64,000 nucleotides of DNA from Cenococcum geophilum 1.58 (Eukaryota > Ascomycota > Dothideomycetes > Gloniales > Gloniaceae): assembly GCA_001692895.1 (NCBI GenBank), contig KV748179.1:1426001-1490000 (forward strand), written 5' to 3'. The notes under the pieces are model-generated. The model worked only from the letters and a program-made list of their open reading frames with translations, searched no databases and had not been told where the DNA came from. Made by a program: the position numbers and the translations under genes. Shown one piece after another: positions 47,140-59,600 of the stretch. Each line of letters opens with the position of its first letter. The stretch's first letter is position 1.

Positions 47140-47535
47140 TGACTAAGACAACCCGGCAGATGCGATGACAAAGGCAATTCAAGAGCATTCCTATTAGTCG
47201 ACTATTGTTCCCATTTACTCGAGCTAGCCGTATCCAGTTACGCTCCGCTAGCTCCACAACCCTATTTTAACGACACAGTTTCCTAGGGCGTACTACCTGC
47301 CAAATTCCTACCATACTCTGCCGACCCTAACTTCTGCCAGTTAATCAGGATTTTCCATCCCTGGGATGGAAAATCGCTATTGGCTCGCTTACTACTAGCG
47401 CCTTAGCGACTCCCTTTGTATTCTCGTTAAACCTAACATCCTTCTTTATCTTCTTCTTCTCCTTAGCTTTGTATCTTTATATAGTGGCAATCTATAAGTG
47501 TATAGAGATGGCAACTACAAAAGAAGAGTTGCTAG

Positions 47536-47704
47536 TGTCGGGAATGAGGCAAGCGGTAGTTACGTGTCGACGTGGCCCTAGCGTAGTAAGGAACCTTAAG
47601 TTCCTCACCCCTTTCCTTATTCCAATCAAAAATAAAAACAAGAATAACAACTATTATACTATCTACGAACCGTAACTACGTGATATCCCCTTATAAGTCC
47701 AACA
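47536..47704 (+). repeat. 3' LTR of the gag-only element
   Basis: 169 bp, followed by the CCCCC target duplication. Confidence 0.92.
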
Positions 47705-47709
47705 CCCCC

Positions 47710-48274
47710 TTTTTATAAAACTAATGCCTTACTAACTGTATCTAACACTATATAGGGGGGATCGTCACTATGCTTTCTTCTCCTACTCTCTTATCCTTTT
47801 CTCTATAGGCTATTATACGAAATATTTATCCGCGTATACTAAGTATTAGCAATCCTTTCTGCCTATTCTATTTAGCGGCACTTAATATTAAAGCCGCTCC
47901 CTCCTCGGCTATATGTCTATATCTTTGCGATAATATTCCTTTTAACCCTTCTGCAGTTTGGATTCCTTATTTACTGTCGACCGGGTATTTATACGCAGAT
48001 AAGAATAAGAATTTTGTCTATTAAATGTGGTTTTAAGGCTTCTATATATATATAAGGAAGGTATAGAAAATACGAAGGAAAGGGGGAAAGGGGGTGGCAA
48101 TAGAAACAAGGTGTAGGTAACTAAAAAGCCATAGAAGGTTGATTAGGTAAAGGTTAATAGTGTAAGTAATGGTGCGAGCTGGATGATTTCGAGCGCAAGG
48201 TTATCTAAGACTCCTCGGAATTTCTTTGGTTATGTGTATATCGGTACAAAACATTTGCTAATGCCTCCCCTTCC
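47710..48274. other. AT-rich DNA, nothing recognised
   Basis: Contains a purine-rich run at 48055-48110 (GGAAGG...GAAAGGGGGAAAGGGGG). No coding signal. Confidence 0.4.
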
Positions 48275-48515
48275 TACAACAAGCGATTTACTTTTTGGTT
48301 AATCTTTGCTAGAATTTCATGGCAGCATAAATTTAACGGCCGCGTAATCCTAATGGCCCACATTACTTACGCTGCTAGGCTCGCCAGCTTATAACTAGAT
48401 TAGCGTAAGCAGCAACGCAGACACTTTAGTATTTGCCGCTCATACTAATTACTAGATTGTAATGATGCTTGGCATATTTTTTGTTAGCGCTATTAGATTA
48501 TAATCAACTGGTCCC
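48275..48515 (-). repeat. Uninterrupted copy of the short dispersed repeat
   Basis: The reverse complement matches 25276-25459 joined to 26880-26936. It shows the state of the repeat without the MULE. Confidence 0.75.
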
Positions 48516-48724
48516 GCTATATAGTCGCTAGCGAAAACGGCTTGCAGATTTTCTATCCTACCCTCTTACTAAGGCGCTTTAAACTATAACTACTTCGATA
48601 AAGTTAGAATGCAGAGTATCCATAATCTATAGCTTTAGGTAGTAATTCTCCTTATATTATATAATACACCTTCTAACCCTTTACTATACTATATTTATAC
48701 ATTCCCGTAAGCGCTAAGAACGGG

Positions 48725-48905
48725 TTTACGTATATATGTATATATATATATTCTATTATAGCTATGCACTATTTAGGTATAGGCCGTTACGGAGCGCTAG
48801 CTAAATACTTCCTACTACTAATATACTTGCTCTAGTTTAGAAGCCAACTATAAGAGCAATATATCTATTGCTTAACACTATATTTAACTAAGGAAATAAC
48901 GCCAC
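48725..48905 (-). mobile_element. Second LINE 3' tail, 5'-truncated
   Basis: Matches 49144-49280 (the last part of the LINE) and carries its own ATATAC-type tail at 48725-48752. It lies head-to-tail directly beyond the full LINE. Confidence 0.7.
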
Positions 48906-48944
48906 GAAAATGTATATATGTATGTATGTATATTCTATTATAGC

Positions 48945-49138
48945 TGTCGGTATCACCTAAGTGCACTTAATTGGCCTATTAATCGTAGATTTGTCTTGTT
49001 ATCAATAGGTATCGAAAGCAGAGGATCGTAAGGATCGCAGTGCCTAAGTAGGGGGCTGATTAGTCACCGTAAGGATGACTAATCAGAGACGTGACCACGT
49101 AGCCTCTGTCCATACATTCCTGTCCATATATTCCAACA
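48945..49138. mobile_element. Solo LTR in the LINE tail
   Basis: 194 bp, TGTCGGTATCACC...TTCCAACA, flanked by the 5-bp duplication ATAGC (48940-48944 and 49139-49143). Removing it restores the LINE tail exactly as in the other two copies. The ends resemble those of the gag-only element (TGTCGG...CCAACA) but the interior differs. Confidence 0.88.
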
Positions 49139-49379
49139 ATAGCCATGCACTATTTAGGGTATAGGCTATTACAGAGCGCTAACTAAATACTTCCTGCTAT
49201 TAATATGCATGCTCTAGTTTAGAAGCTAACTATAAAAACTATATATTTATTACCTAACACTATACTTAACCAAGGAAATAAAGGAAAAAAATGCGTTACT
49301 ATTAGAAAAAAAAGGTTGGAGTTTAGAGGCGAGCCTAAGTAAGTAGTTTTTAACGCCTTATGTCCGTAGGGCTATTTTA

Positions 49380-52300
49380 GCATTATGCGCTTCTTAATCG
49401 GCGACGTACTAGTAGAGGCACGTATAGAGGAGGCTTGCGGTATATTTAGTTAGATAATTAGAGGAGGAATTCTTAAGAGTTTTTGCTTATTAACGTTGGC
49501 TTCTATACTCTCTATATCTTATATACTTAAGTATAAACGTCTAGTCTTCTTTGCAAATTTAATTATAACTTTAACTACGCTAATATCTGGCTTCTAGCGC
49601 TTAATTAGGCCGTTAATATTCCTACCTCCTTCTTATCTACGTAAGTAGCCTCCTAATGTATATAATAGGTCCCTAAATCAATCTGTATACTACTCTTTTA
49701 GTTTAATCCTCTACTATACCTACCTCCTATAAGAGAAGAGGAAGTGCTATATTAATTCTATAAGCCCGTAGTCGCATAACGCCGTCTCTAATGTATTAAT
49801 TTTGTGGAGATATTCCTTTAGAAATGACTTACCGGTCCATAGCTGCGCAAGGATAGTAGCTTCCAAGCTAATTAGCTGCTAGTATAATCCTACGGCCTTT
49901 CTGAGGTGGAGTGCTGCGTCAATCTTCCTTATAAACTTACCCGTATTAGATCTTCCCGCTAGAAGCGGTTTTATTATTATCTTGGCTCTTTTTAAGGCTT
50001 GCGTTATAAGGTACTATAGGAGGCCGTCCCTCTATAGTGGCTCCTCACTCTCTAGTCTTATCGCTACTTTAGTAAGTTTATTAGCCTTTTTATTTCCTAT
50101 AAATCCCAAGTGGCCTAAAATCCAGTATAGCGTAATATTGTTCAGCTAAAGCTTCTTTAAGATCTCTGCGACTACTTCCTAGTATGCTCTAGCCCTTTAG
50201 CTCTATACTAATAGCAACGCTAATTATAAGTCGGAGAATATTCTTATACTAGAAGCAGGTATTAGAAAACCTACTTAGTTAACAGCCATGCACGTAGGGT
50301 TCTACGGCTAGTTGGCTGCCTTGCTGATTGCTAGAAGCTCTATAAGGTAGGCGTCAGCCTAATTAGAGCTCGCCACCATTTTTAAAAGCATTACTTTAGG
50401 TGGCGTAGTATACACGCTAACTCCTACCCTACTATTGTGAACTAATGTATTAACGTATATGTTAACCTGCCCTAGCTTATAGTCTTTAATAATAGCTTAA
50501 GTATACTCTTTATCCTTATATATTACTACGTTAGGCTTAGCCACCTACGGCGGGCATATATATGGTTTAACCTCTAGCACCCTATTTACTTAGACATCCT
50601 TATATATCTTTACTGTCCTCTAGAGCGGCGACTAGTGCTATCTATAAAGCCTTTATCTTCGAATTATCTAATAAGAATGTGCTTTGCCTAGTTTATAGAT
50701 TAATACCTAGAACGCGATGGCCTGGTTACATAGCCTTTACTTAAGAGGGAGTAAGCCGGCTTCTACCTCCGCTATTAGCAGAGCGATAGTACGGAACCCC
50801 CTAATAATAGCTTATGCCGTAGTCCTCTACGCCTACTAGAGGAGCTATATTAACTCTTATATCGCAAGTAGGTACCATATTAGTAACGTATAGTTTACTA
50901 CTAGTAGGACCGAGCTCTTAGCTAGCTGCTTAACGCTCTTAAACTACAGTCCCTTTAATCTACGCAACGCTAGCGCTACCTTAGTGGCTTTACCTGCCTT
51001 ATTTACTAAGTGTGCCTTAAACCGCAGCTCCTTATTAAAAATTACCCTAAGGATTTTAAAATCCTATATCGGGGGGATTCCTTTTCCTTTAAATTGGAGC
51101 GGCGTGGTGGCTTCCCTGCCCGCTTCTTTATATCTAATAAGGTGGATAAATAACGTTTTCTTTGCTTTAAATTAAGCTCCACTAGTCCTCTTCTATTTCT
51201 TAAGTATTGGTATAATCTCGCCCTAGATAATCTGCGTGTTTTCCTCCGCTATAGGGCCTATAACCTATGCTAAGTAGTTATTAATAAAGGCCATGGAGCT
51301 GCTATTTCTGGGTGCGCTTTATATAAGATCCGTATTAAAGAATAAAAAGAGTATTAGGGCTAGCGCTAATCCCTATAGAAGACCCGCCTACGGGAGCGCT
51401 TATGCCTCTAATGTGTATCTATTAACTAGGATATAGGCTTAACGGTTTATATAAAAGTCCTACACCTATTGTATAATCGTCTGAGGTATCTATTGCTGCC
51501 GTAATCTCCTAATTTCCAGCTCTATGGCCACATTATTATATGCACCCTTAATATTAAATAATACTAGAGATAACGTCTTTTTTCTTTTCTATACTCTAAA
51601 TACGTCCTTATAGAGATACGATAGCGTATATATTATTAACCTTTACTTCCTAGCTCTAAAGTATATCTTAGGTAGTAGGCTATGCTCCTCTACTAGGTAT
51701 ACTATCCTCTCCGCCACTAGTAATTTAAGTGCTTTTCCCAGCGTTAGGAGGAGGGAGATCGGCCTATAGTTATTTGCTACCGTATAGTCCCCCCACTTCG
51801 GCTTCTGTAGCGGTATAATCTTTACTATCTTTTATTTTTGTAGTACTTTTCCTGTCTTAAGTAATTTGGTAAAGAGAGTAATAATCTTACCGCTTAGTAT
51901 GGGCTATAGCTCTTACTATACCCTAGCTAGTAAGCCGTCCCTTCTAAGAGCCTTATCTGGGCTAGCCCTAAACATAGCTGCCTTAACCTCGTATTTGGCG
52001 ATAGGCTTCTACGGTAATTAGTTATAGCTAGTTATAGCTTCCTCCTCTTATTCGCACGGCAATGGGACCAGAAAGAATGCCTAGAGTAGTTCTCTTATAA
52101 TATTATAGTTTTCTGTAATAACCTCTCCCTATCCTCTAGCCTTTTTAATCGGCGGTATTCTAGCGAACGCGGATATAGCCTGCGGATTAAGGTATTTCGA
52201 CGCTTTCCATATATTGTCACTATTATTAAGGAATTCGTCCTAATAGAGCTTTCTATGTCGCCGAATAGTCCTATAAAAGAGCTTCTTCGCTCTTGCTATA

Positions 52301-53430
52301 ACATTATATAGCTTAGGGTTGTCCCTTTCTTACCTCCGCATTACACTATTTCTATTCCTTTAGTATATATATAACTTCCTTAGCGTTATAAGGTCTTCGT
52401 TCCACCATCTTTTTATATATAGTAATGGCTTAGCCTACAGGTAGTGTGCTTTAAGGGCTTTATTAACCTACCTATTAAGGCAGTTAACCATTTTATCTAT
52501 ATCTTTTATAGGGAATCCCATCTCTTTTTATCGCTCTACGTCTTCTTAAATCTTATCCCAGTTTGCATTCTTAATAAGCAGCCTCTTTTGGCTTTTCTAC
52601 ATATTTATGTCAACCTAGAAGCTAGTATAAATGGCTCTATAGTCTAACCTATACTTATACTCCTAAATGGCGCACTTTACTAGTTTACTTGCTAGGCCCG
52701 GGGTTGCAAGTATAAGGTTAATTGTTAATATTCGCCCTACGTCGCTTTTAAATATAGGTACTCCTACTAAAAGCAGGCTCTAGAGTGACCGGTCCGCCAT
52801 AAAGTCAATAATTAGCGCGCTTTCTTCCTGCGTTAATGTGGTACTAATATAACTTCCTCCCTATAGCGGATTATGCCGATTAAAGTTGCCTATAATTACT
52901 ACCTCGGTATATAGGTCGCGCAATAGTTTACCCTAGATTAGACTATTAATTATCTTTAGCCTACTAGAGAGCTTCTCTAGATTCTCTTCCTTAGTTCTCT
53001 TTAAATACCTATTTAGAATATATACCGACACAATTATAAGTCTTCTTTAGCCGATGTGCGCCACTACCACCATAATGTCTGCTAAATCTACCTACAGCTA
53101 TATAGCTACTAGCTCTTTAGATGCCTAGATATATAACCTAACTAGGGGAAACCGCTACTTCCTACCTATTAGGACAAACCTTATCTACTAGGGATTTAAG
53201 CTAGCTAGTACTACTTCCCTATTTAAAAGAAAGCTATAAGGTTCCTAACCTAAAATAAAGTAAAAGTCCGTTAGCGCTTTGTTGTTATATAGCGCATGCT
53301 ACGCTTCCCTATACTTTTTTATATTCGCCTAAAGGATCTAAAGTTCTTTATTTATAGCGCTGTTGTATAAAAATCCTGTTCATCTCTTTTCTGTATACTA
53401 GGCATTTATAATATAAGGCTTAGTAAGGCC
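49380..53430 (-). pseudogene. LINE ORF2: endonuclease, reverse transcriptase, RNase H
   Basis: Endonuclease at about 53250-52640: IMVVVAHIG--RLIIVSVYI, then IIGNFNRHNPL-GGSYIST (GDFNRHDPLWGG expected), then LILATPGLASKLVKC. Reverse transcriptase at about 52400-51200. Its catalytic box reads FINNYLA where FIDDYSAW is usual (51265-51290). RNase H at about 50650-50070: the strand TTPPKVMLLKMVASSN, then LYWILGHLGFIGNKKANKLT, the W-GH-G-GN-xA(D/N) motif. A C-terminal part with conserved spacing follows to about 49380. Stops are TAA/TAG. The domain order fits fungal Tad1/I-type LINEs with RNase H. Confidence 0.88.
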
Positions 53431-53449
53431 CCTAACAGTTTACGTAGTA

Positions 53450-54800
53450 TAGATTAACCGTCTCGCACTAGAGATAGCCTTCTTACCTATATATTTTGCA
53501 CGTGTTGGGTTACGTGCAGTCTCTAGCCCTATGTTTAAACCTTTTACATTTATAGTATGCTACTAGGGTACGTCGTTCCTTAAATGGCGATATAATAATC
53601 GCGCCTCCCCTAAATAATATACTGTCCGACGTGAGTAGCTTCTCCATATCTTCCTTTATCGCCACTTTAATAATCACTAACGCGTGCTAGCCGCGCGGCC
53701 TTAGTTATCCGAGCCATCTCATTATATATACCTCTACACCATTCTCTACCCTAAAGCGCTTTATAGCTAACTTACTTACTTTTCTACTGTTAATATCTAT
53801 CGCTAAAGGTACTTTAACCTAGTCCGCCTTAACCGTATACTACTTAGGTCCTATAAGCCTCGCCCTAGGGATATATAGTTCGAGCTATTAAGCAGTCGTC
53901 TGCCTAAACGCAGCTTCTTTATCCTTTTCTACCGAGAATTTAATAATGCTCGCGCTGTTACTTATTCGCTATACGCGGAAGTCCTTAAGTAAAGCTTTTG
54001 TAAGCCTCTTAATATCCTTTATACCTTATATAATAGTTTGCTTTACTACTTTAATAGTAGCTACCTTCTCTATTACCTCTAAACCTGCTCGGCTAACGTT
54101 TATCACTAGCTACTAATTGGGTTCCTTAGAGTTCCTAGCGCTTGTTATTTATAATAGGGTTATCTTTAACCTTACCGTGCCTCCGCTAGCCGCTACTAAC
54201 GCCTATAATTATATTAGAGCTAAGGGAGTGTTTAGTTACGCTCGCAAGGACTAGATAGCCTTTTATAATTTAGCGTTTTATTTCTTAAGGCTTCGCTATT
54301 CTAATTTAATGTCTACTAAGTTATTTCTAATGCTCTTAATAATATTATTCTAGCTTATAATAATGTTGCTCTACTATACTATAGTTTCTTTAAGGCTTTT
54401 AATAAGTTAATAAAATTCGTCTTAATTAATACCTTCTCCTTTATATTTAGGTAAGGTAAAGACTCTTACTATAGGGAATAGAGGCAGTATATACTGCGTA
54501 GCTTATAGTTCGGTTTATAGTGCGGTTATTTACTATTTATTCTATGCTAATTGTTAAGTAGTGGCTTGTATCCTTAGCGACCGCTAGGCCTCTAGTACCC
54601 TTACGCTCGGTTTCTTTATACGTCCTTTTAGTAGAGCTATTAGTAGGTTTAGAGGTAGTGTTACTAATACGCGTTTAGGGGTTAAAGCAGCTATCAGGGC
54701 TCTGGGGCTTTGTTTAGTAGGCCGTAGGGGCCGCCTTATAGCGGGAACTAGCTAAATAAAAGACTAGGATTTGATTAAAAGAATATCTAAGATAAATATC
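53450..54800 (-). pseudogene. LINE ORF1 with zinc knuckles
   Basis: At 53575-53495 the minus strand reads YYKCKRFKHRARDCT-PNTCK, a CCHC knuckle of the CxxC...GH....C type with the first Cys and the Gly lost. Upstream, towards 54800, is a Ser/Thr/Lys-rich, probably disordered N-terminus (NTTSKPTNSSTKRTYKETER). This is the usual layout of a LINE ORF1 nucleic-acid-binding protein. Start not determined. Confidence 0.7.
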
Positions 54801-54855
54801 CTCCTCTTTTAAAAGTTAGCCGTTGTAAACGCATTCACGCTACGAAAATAAGGGT

Positions 54856-54895
54856 TTAGCTAGTGCGGGTCAGCCGCCCTCCCTACTAGCGTAAT
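54856..54895 (+). repeat. Third copy of the island-flanking repeat
   Basis: TAGCTAGTGCGGGTCAGCCG onward to CTCCCTACTAGCG matches 21433-21470 and, reversed, 25071-25110. It lies between the LINE and the NLR-type remains. Confidence 0.65.
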
Positions 54896-55079
54896 TAAGG
54901 TATTTCGTCTACTTTTAGGTAGTTCTGTTAATAAACATTTTGCTATAAATCCAGAAAGTCCTAATAAGCTCGTAAGAGAGTATATATTACATAACGTTAC
55001 CTTAGTAAGCTTAGACATAATTTTAGTTAGAGAAGTGGAGTTTTAGGTCCAAGCTAACTAAACTCTATTTAATCTCCTC

Positions 55080-56291
55080 CACCGAAATTATATTTAAGGC
55101 ACTTTCGCAAGATTTTTTTACCCCTTTAGTAATTGGGACGTCGCCCCCTCTTTAATTGAGTAGAAGCGTTATTATCTCTTTACCATAATCCCTATTCCGT
55201 GCCGCTGCCTTAACTACCCCTTTAGTAATTGGGACGTCGCCCCCTCTTTAATCAAGTAGAAGCGTTATTATCTCTTCACTATAATCCCTATTCCGTGCCA
55301 CTGCCTTAACTACCCCTTTAGTAATTGGACGTCGCCCCCTCTTTAATCGAGTAGAAGCGTCATTATCTCTTCACCATTAATCCCTTATTCCGTGCCGCTG
55401 CCTTAACTACCCCTTTAGTAATTGGGACGTCGCCCCCTCTTTAATTAAGTAGAAGCGTTATTATCTCTTTACTATAACGCCTATTCCCTACCACTGCCTT
55501 AACCACCCCTTTAGTAATCGGGACGTCGCCCCCTCTTAAATTAAGTAGAAGTCTTATTATTCCTTTCCTACTCCCCTTATTCCCTGCCGCTGTCTTAACC
55601 ACCTATTTAGTAATTAGGACGTCGCCCTTTCTTTAATTAAGTAGAAGTCTTATTATTCCTTCCCTATTCCCCTTATTCCCTGCCGCTACCTTAACTACCC
55701 CTTTAATAATTAGGGCGTCGCCCTCTCTTTAATTAAGTAGAAGTCTTATTATTCCTTCCCTATTCCCCCTATTCCCTACCGCTGCCTTAACTACCCCTTT
55801 AGTAACTATAATGTCGCCCCCTCTTTAATTAAGCAGAAGTGCTATTATTCCTTTACTATAACTCCCATTCCCTACTACTGCCTTAACTACCCCTCTAGTA
55901 ATTAGGGCGTCGCCCCCTCTTTAATTAAGTAGAAGTGCTATTATTCCTTTACTATAACTCCTATTCCCTACTACTACCTTAACTACCCCTTTAGTAATCG
56001 GGACGTCGCCCCCTCTTTAATTAAGTAGAAGTCCTATTATTCCTTCCCCACTTCCCTTATTTCCTACCGCTGCCTTAACTACCCCTTTAGTAATTAGAAC
56101 GTCGCCCTCTCTTTAATTAAGTAAAAGCGTTATTATCTCTTTACCATAACGCCTATTCCCTGCCGCTGCCTTAACTACCCCTTTAGTAATTAGGACGTCG
56201 CCCCCTCTTTAATTAAGTAGAAGTGTTATTATTTCTTTATTAAAATCCCTTGCAATCTAGGCCACTGCCCTATTTATAATTAAGGCGTCGC
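55080..56291 (-). pseudogene. NLR-type gene, C-terminal 32-residue repeats
   Basis: The 96-bp tandem units encode, on the minus strand, 32-residue repeats of the form VVKAAAGNRR-GKEIITLLLN-RGGDVPITKG. The '-RG' gap is a TAA in place of CAA. This repeat (AAGN..GKEVM.LLL..RG....ITE.V) is known to me from the C-termini of fungal STAND/NLR proteins, next to ankyrin or TPR parts. Twelve complete units and one cut by the Gypsy are here. The C-terminal end leaves the repeat at about 55119 and continues KKSCESALNIISVEEIK. One unit has small indels (55320-55395). The N-terminal direction continues at 62262. Confidence 0.8.
55120..56291. repeat. 96-bp tandem array, left part
   Basis: Units start at 55120, 55216, 55312, 55409, 55505, 55601, 55697, 55793, 55889, 55985, 56081 and 56177, with a partial unit from about 56273. 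The period is exactly 96 except one 97. Units differ chiefly by transitions. Confidence 0.95.
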
Positions 56292-56661
56292 TGTTACGGG
56301 ATACCCCCGTAACACCTTACATACGTCCACCTGTTTCTACCGACTTAGCAATTAAAGACTAACCGCGAAATGGCAATCTAACGGCAATCTAATGGCAATC
56401 TAACGGCAATCTACGGCATTCTGCTATATTCTGCCAAGTTCTACCGAATTTTGCTAAGTTCTGCTAGGACCACAACCTAAACCCTATTCTGCCTATATAC
56501 GTGTTAACTAAGTAACTAAGTTAATAATATATACCCTTTCTTCCCGTTTTTCTACCTTCTTTTTTTACGCAACGTCTTAACTTTATTACACAGTTTATAT
56601 ATATAGCTTAATAATACCTACTTCGCTATATATTATTACCGCTTATGCTTACTCCGTAACA
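56292..56661 (+). repeat. 5' LTR of the Gypsy at 56292-62261
   Basis: 370 bp. It holds internal 11-bp repeats: four of GGCAATCTAAC type, then TTCTGCCAAG-type units at about 56366-56475. Confidence 0.95.
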
Positions 56662-56697
56662 CTATATTGCGTTAAAAACTTATACTACCCTCTAAAA

Positions 56698-59600
56698 ATG
56701 CAGAACGACGCTAAAGCCCCCGCAACAGCTAATACTATTATAGCCGTACTCTAAGAATAATTAGTAGGTATATAGAAGTCCTTTACGGACGCCCTTATAT
56801 AGCACTAAGCCACTTTAACTTAATAGCAAGCCGAATAAGAAGCATAATAATAATAATTAATTAAAGCACTTTAAGAAGAAGTCCGTATCCTTAAGATGCC
56901 TATATTAAGGCCCTAAGACCGAACGCTATCTCTAGAGATAAATACGCGGAACGCAAGCCCCGAATTAGTAGTAGTTACTCACCCTATAGAGCCGACTACT
57001 GTACTAAAACGATCTAAGAAACTACTAGACCCCCTAGTATTTACTAGTAAACGATAAGAGCTTTAGTTATTCTTAAGCCGGCTTAAGAATAAGCTAACTA
57101 GTAATACTAACCACTACCTAACCAAAGCTAACCGACTTTATTACGCCCTAAGTTAATTAGAAGGAGACGCAGCTAACCTTATTAAACCTCTTTAACCAAA
57201 CTTAGTATAAAGCCTAATTATACTTCTTAAAGCTATATATGGTAACCTAAACCGCTAAGCCACTGCTTAAAGAAAGATAAACTAAATAACTTAAGAAAAG
57301 AAAAGTTTCCTAATATACTTCTCCGAATTTAACCGCTACGTAAAGGAAATAGGCTGGAATAACTCCGTACTAATTAACAGCCTTATTAAATCCCTAAGCC
57401 CTAAACTGAAAACCTCCCTAATAGGCGTAGATCTTCCGGAAACTCTTAACGCCTACGCAAACGTTATTAATAAATGGTATAACGATATACTACGCCTTAT
57501 ACTAAAGCCCGTTTATTAGTATAATATAACAACCCCATAAACGCCTATTAAGTTATTATCTTAACCTAAGCACCCTAACGCTATGGATATTAATACTGGG
57601 ACCCTAGGATACGCCCTATTAGGGTCCTCTAAACGAAAATAACGCATTAAGCTAGGCCTTTACTTTAAATATAGAAGTAGCTCCTACCTTTTAAACCACT
57701 ATTCTGTCCCTATACCCTGAAACAATTTACGAACGGCTAGTACTGGCAGCCGTTCACTATATTAATCTTCTAGTTACCGTCCCCAATCTTTATCTAGTTT
57801 CAGCCCTATATTTAGTAAGCACCATTTATAAGGATAAAGCTCTAACTAACGTCCTATAAGAACCCCGCCCTAATTGCCTCTAAAAGGAAGGTCCTAAAGC
57901 TAAGTTGCTTTCTAGGACGGCTCTACTATAGGATCTCGTTAAACGCATTTAACGTTATAAACTCCGACTCTTAGGACTATAGTATAACTATTAACTGCCG
58001 CCTTTAGTAGAATAGTTAAAAGGCTAATGCTTAAATCCTAATTAATATAGGAGCTAGCGGTATAGGATTTATTAATAAGATCTTTGCATAAGATAATAGT
58101 TTTACCTTAACCCCCCTTAACCGGCATATTAACGTATTTGGATTTAATGGCAAACGCACTGTCTTAGGCCGTATTACCTACGTAGTAGCCCTAAGACTCT
58201 AATACCTAAACCACAAAGAACTGATTAAGCTTTTTGTTACTACCCTAGGTTACCTAGTAATCCTTAGATAACCCTAGAAAAAGCTATATAAGGTAACTAT
58301 TAATTAGAACAACCTTAAGCTTCTATTTACCGCCTCCCGTTATAAATAGAAGTGTTATATAACGCACCACCTTAACCCTAAACTAAAATCTAGGGAATCC
58401 GCTAAGATCTACTAGCCTAAGATTTCCACTAATATCTATCCCGCGCCTAAGGAATCTACCAGATTCCACTAACCTAGGAATTCCACCAAATTCTACTAGC
58501 GTAAGATTTCCACCGATATCTATTAAGGATCCGGGAATTTTACTAAACTCTATAAATTGGCCCTAAGCACTATACTGCCTAAAGATAGGCAGAAGCTTAA
58601 GCTTATTACACAAAGATATTAGAAGGACTGGTATCTAACTATAAAAAGGATTCTTAAAGAACCCGAACCTAAATCTAATACTAACTCCGTACCTAATACC
58701 GAACCTAAACCTAAATAAGAAACTATGGACAATTTAAGCGAGCTTAGCACCTTAAATATCCGCATAATTAGAGCTACCCCGCTAGCGCAACTTGCTAAGA
58801 AACCTAAGTATACGATATTCGCTGTTATAATAGCCGATATTAAGAAGGCCTTAGCACTAAAAAAGCATACTAACCCTACCACGAAGGTACTAATAGAGTA
58901 TTATTATCGCCTAGATGTATTCTTACAAAAGGAAGCCGATAAGCTACTAGAATACCGACTATATAACTATAAGATTATACTTAAAGAAGGAAAGCAGCCC
59001 GGATTTAGACCCTTATACGGAATATTCTAAAATAAACTCTAAGTGCTATAAAAGTATTTAGACGAGAATTTAAGTAAAGGATTTATTAGAGCAAGCTCGT
59101 CGCCTATAGCCGTACTAGTGATCTTTGTTAAGAAACCTAGCAGCGGTCTGCGCTTCTATATAGACTACCGAGCTCTTAACACCGTTACTGTTAAGAACCG
59201 ATATCTAATCCCGTTAATATAAGAGACGCTAAACCAACTAAGTAAGGCTCGTTACTACACGAAGCTTAATATTATCTCTGTATTTAACCGTCTCCGTATT
59301 ATAAAAGGGGATAAATAGCTTACTATATTTCGTACCCGATATGAACTATTTAAGTACTTAATAACACCCTTTAGCCTCGCAAACGCTCTAAGCTTATTTT
59401 AATATTATATAAATAATACCCTACGCCCCTACCTGGACATCTTCTGTACTGCTTATATTAACGACATCCTAATATACAGTAATAACCTAACCGAATATTA
59501 GAAACACATTAACCTTATCCTATAAGCCCTATATAAAGCTAGTCTATAATTAGATATAGATAAATATAAGTTCCATAAAACGGAAGTCCTATACCTTAGA

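Larger units (their letters stand above)
45206..47704 (+). mobile_element. Gag-only, non-autonomous LTR retrotransposon
   Basis: 2499 bp with 169-bp LTRs at 45206-45374 and 47536-47704, ends TGTCGGGAATGAGG...CCAACA (left copy CTAATA). Target duplication CCCCC on both sides (45201-45205, 47705-47709). The interior carries one gag-like frame and no protease, integrase or reverse transcriptase. The short LTR and TGTCGGGA start recall fungal Copia elements, but the class is not proven without pol. Confidence 0.85.
48910..54800 (-). mobile_element. LINE retrotransposon (Tad/I-like)
   Basis: Minus-strand element with ORF1 (CCHC), then ORF2 (endonuclease, reverse transcriptase, RNase H), then a 3' UTR ending in a TACATACATA tail at 48910-48935. 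The tail is broken by a solo LTR. No LTRs. The 5' end is not defined and is placed where coding-like sequence fades. Confidence 0.88.

Noticed and set aside
46697..47257. 186-codon minus-strand frame of EDLHEDLY repeats
   Set aside because: Mirror image of the RGPx minisatellite in the gag-like frame of the plus strand.
55120..56291. CRISPR-like or satellite array with a 96-bp period
   Set aside because: There are no separate repeats and spacers; the whole unit repeats, and it translates into a 32-residue protein repeat next to TPRs. Coding origin explains it better.
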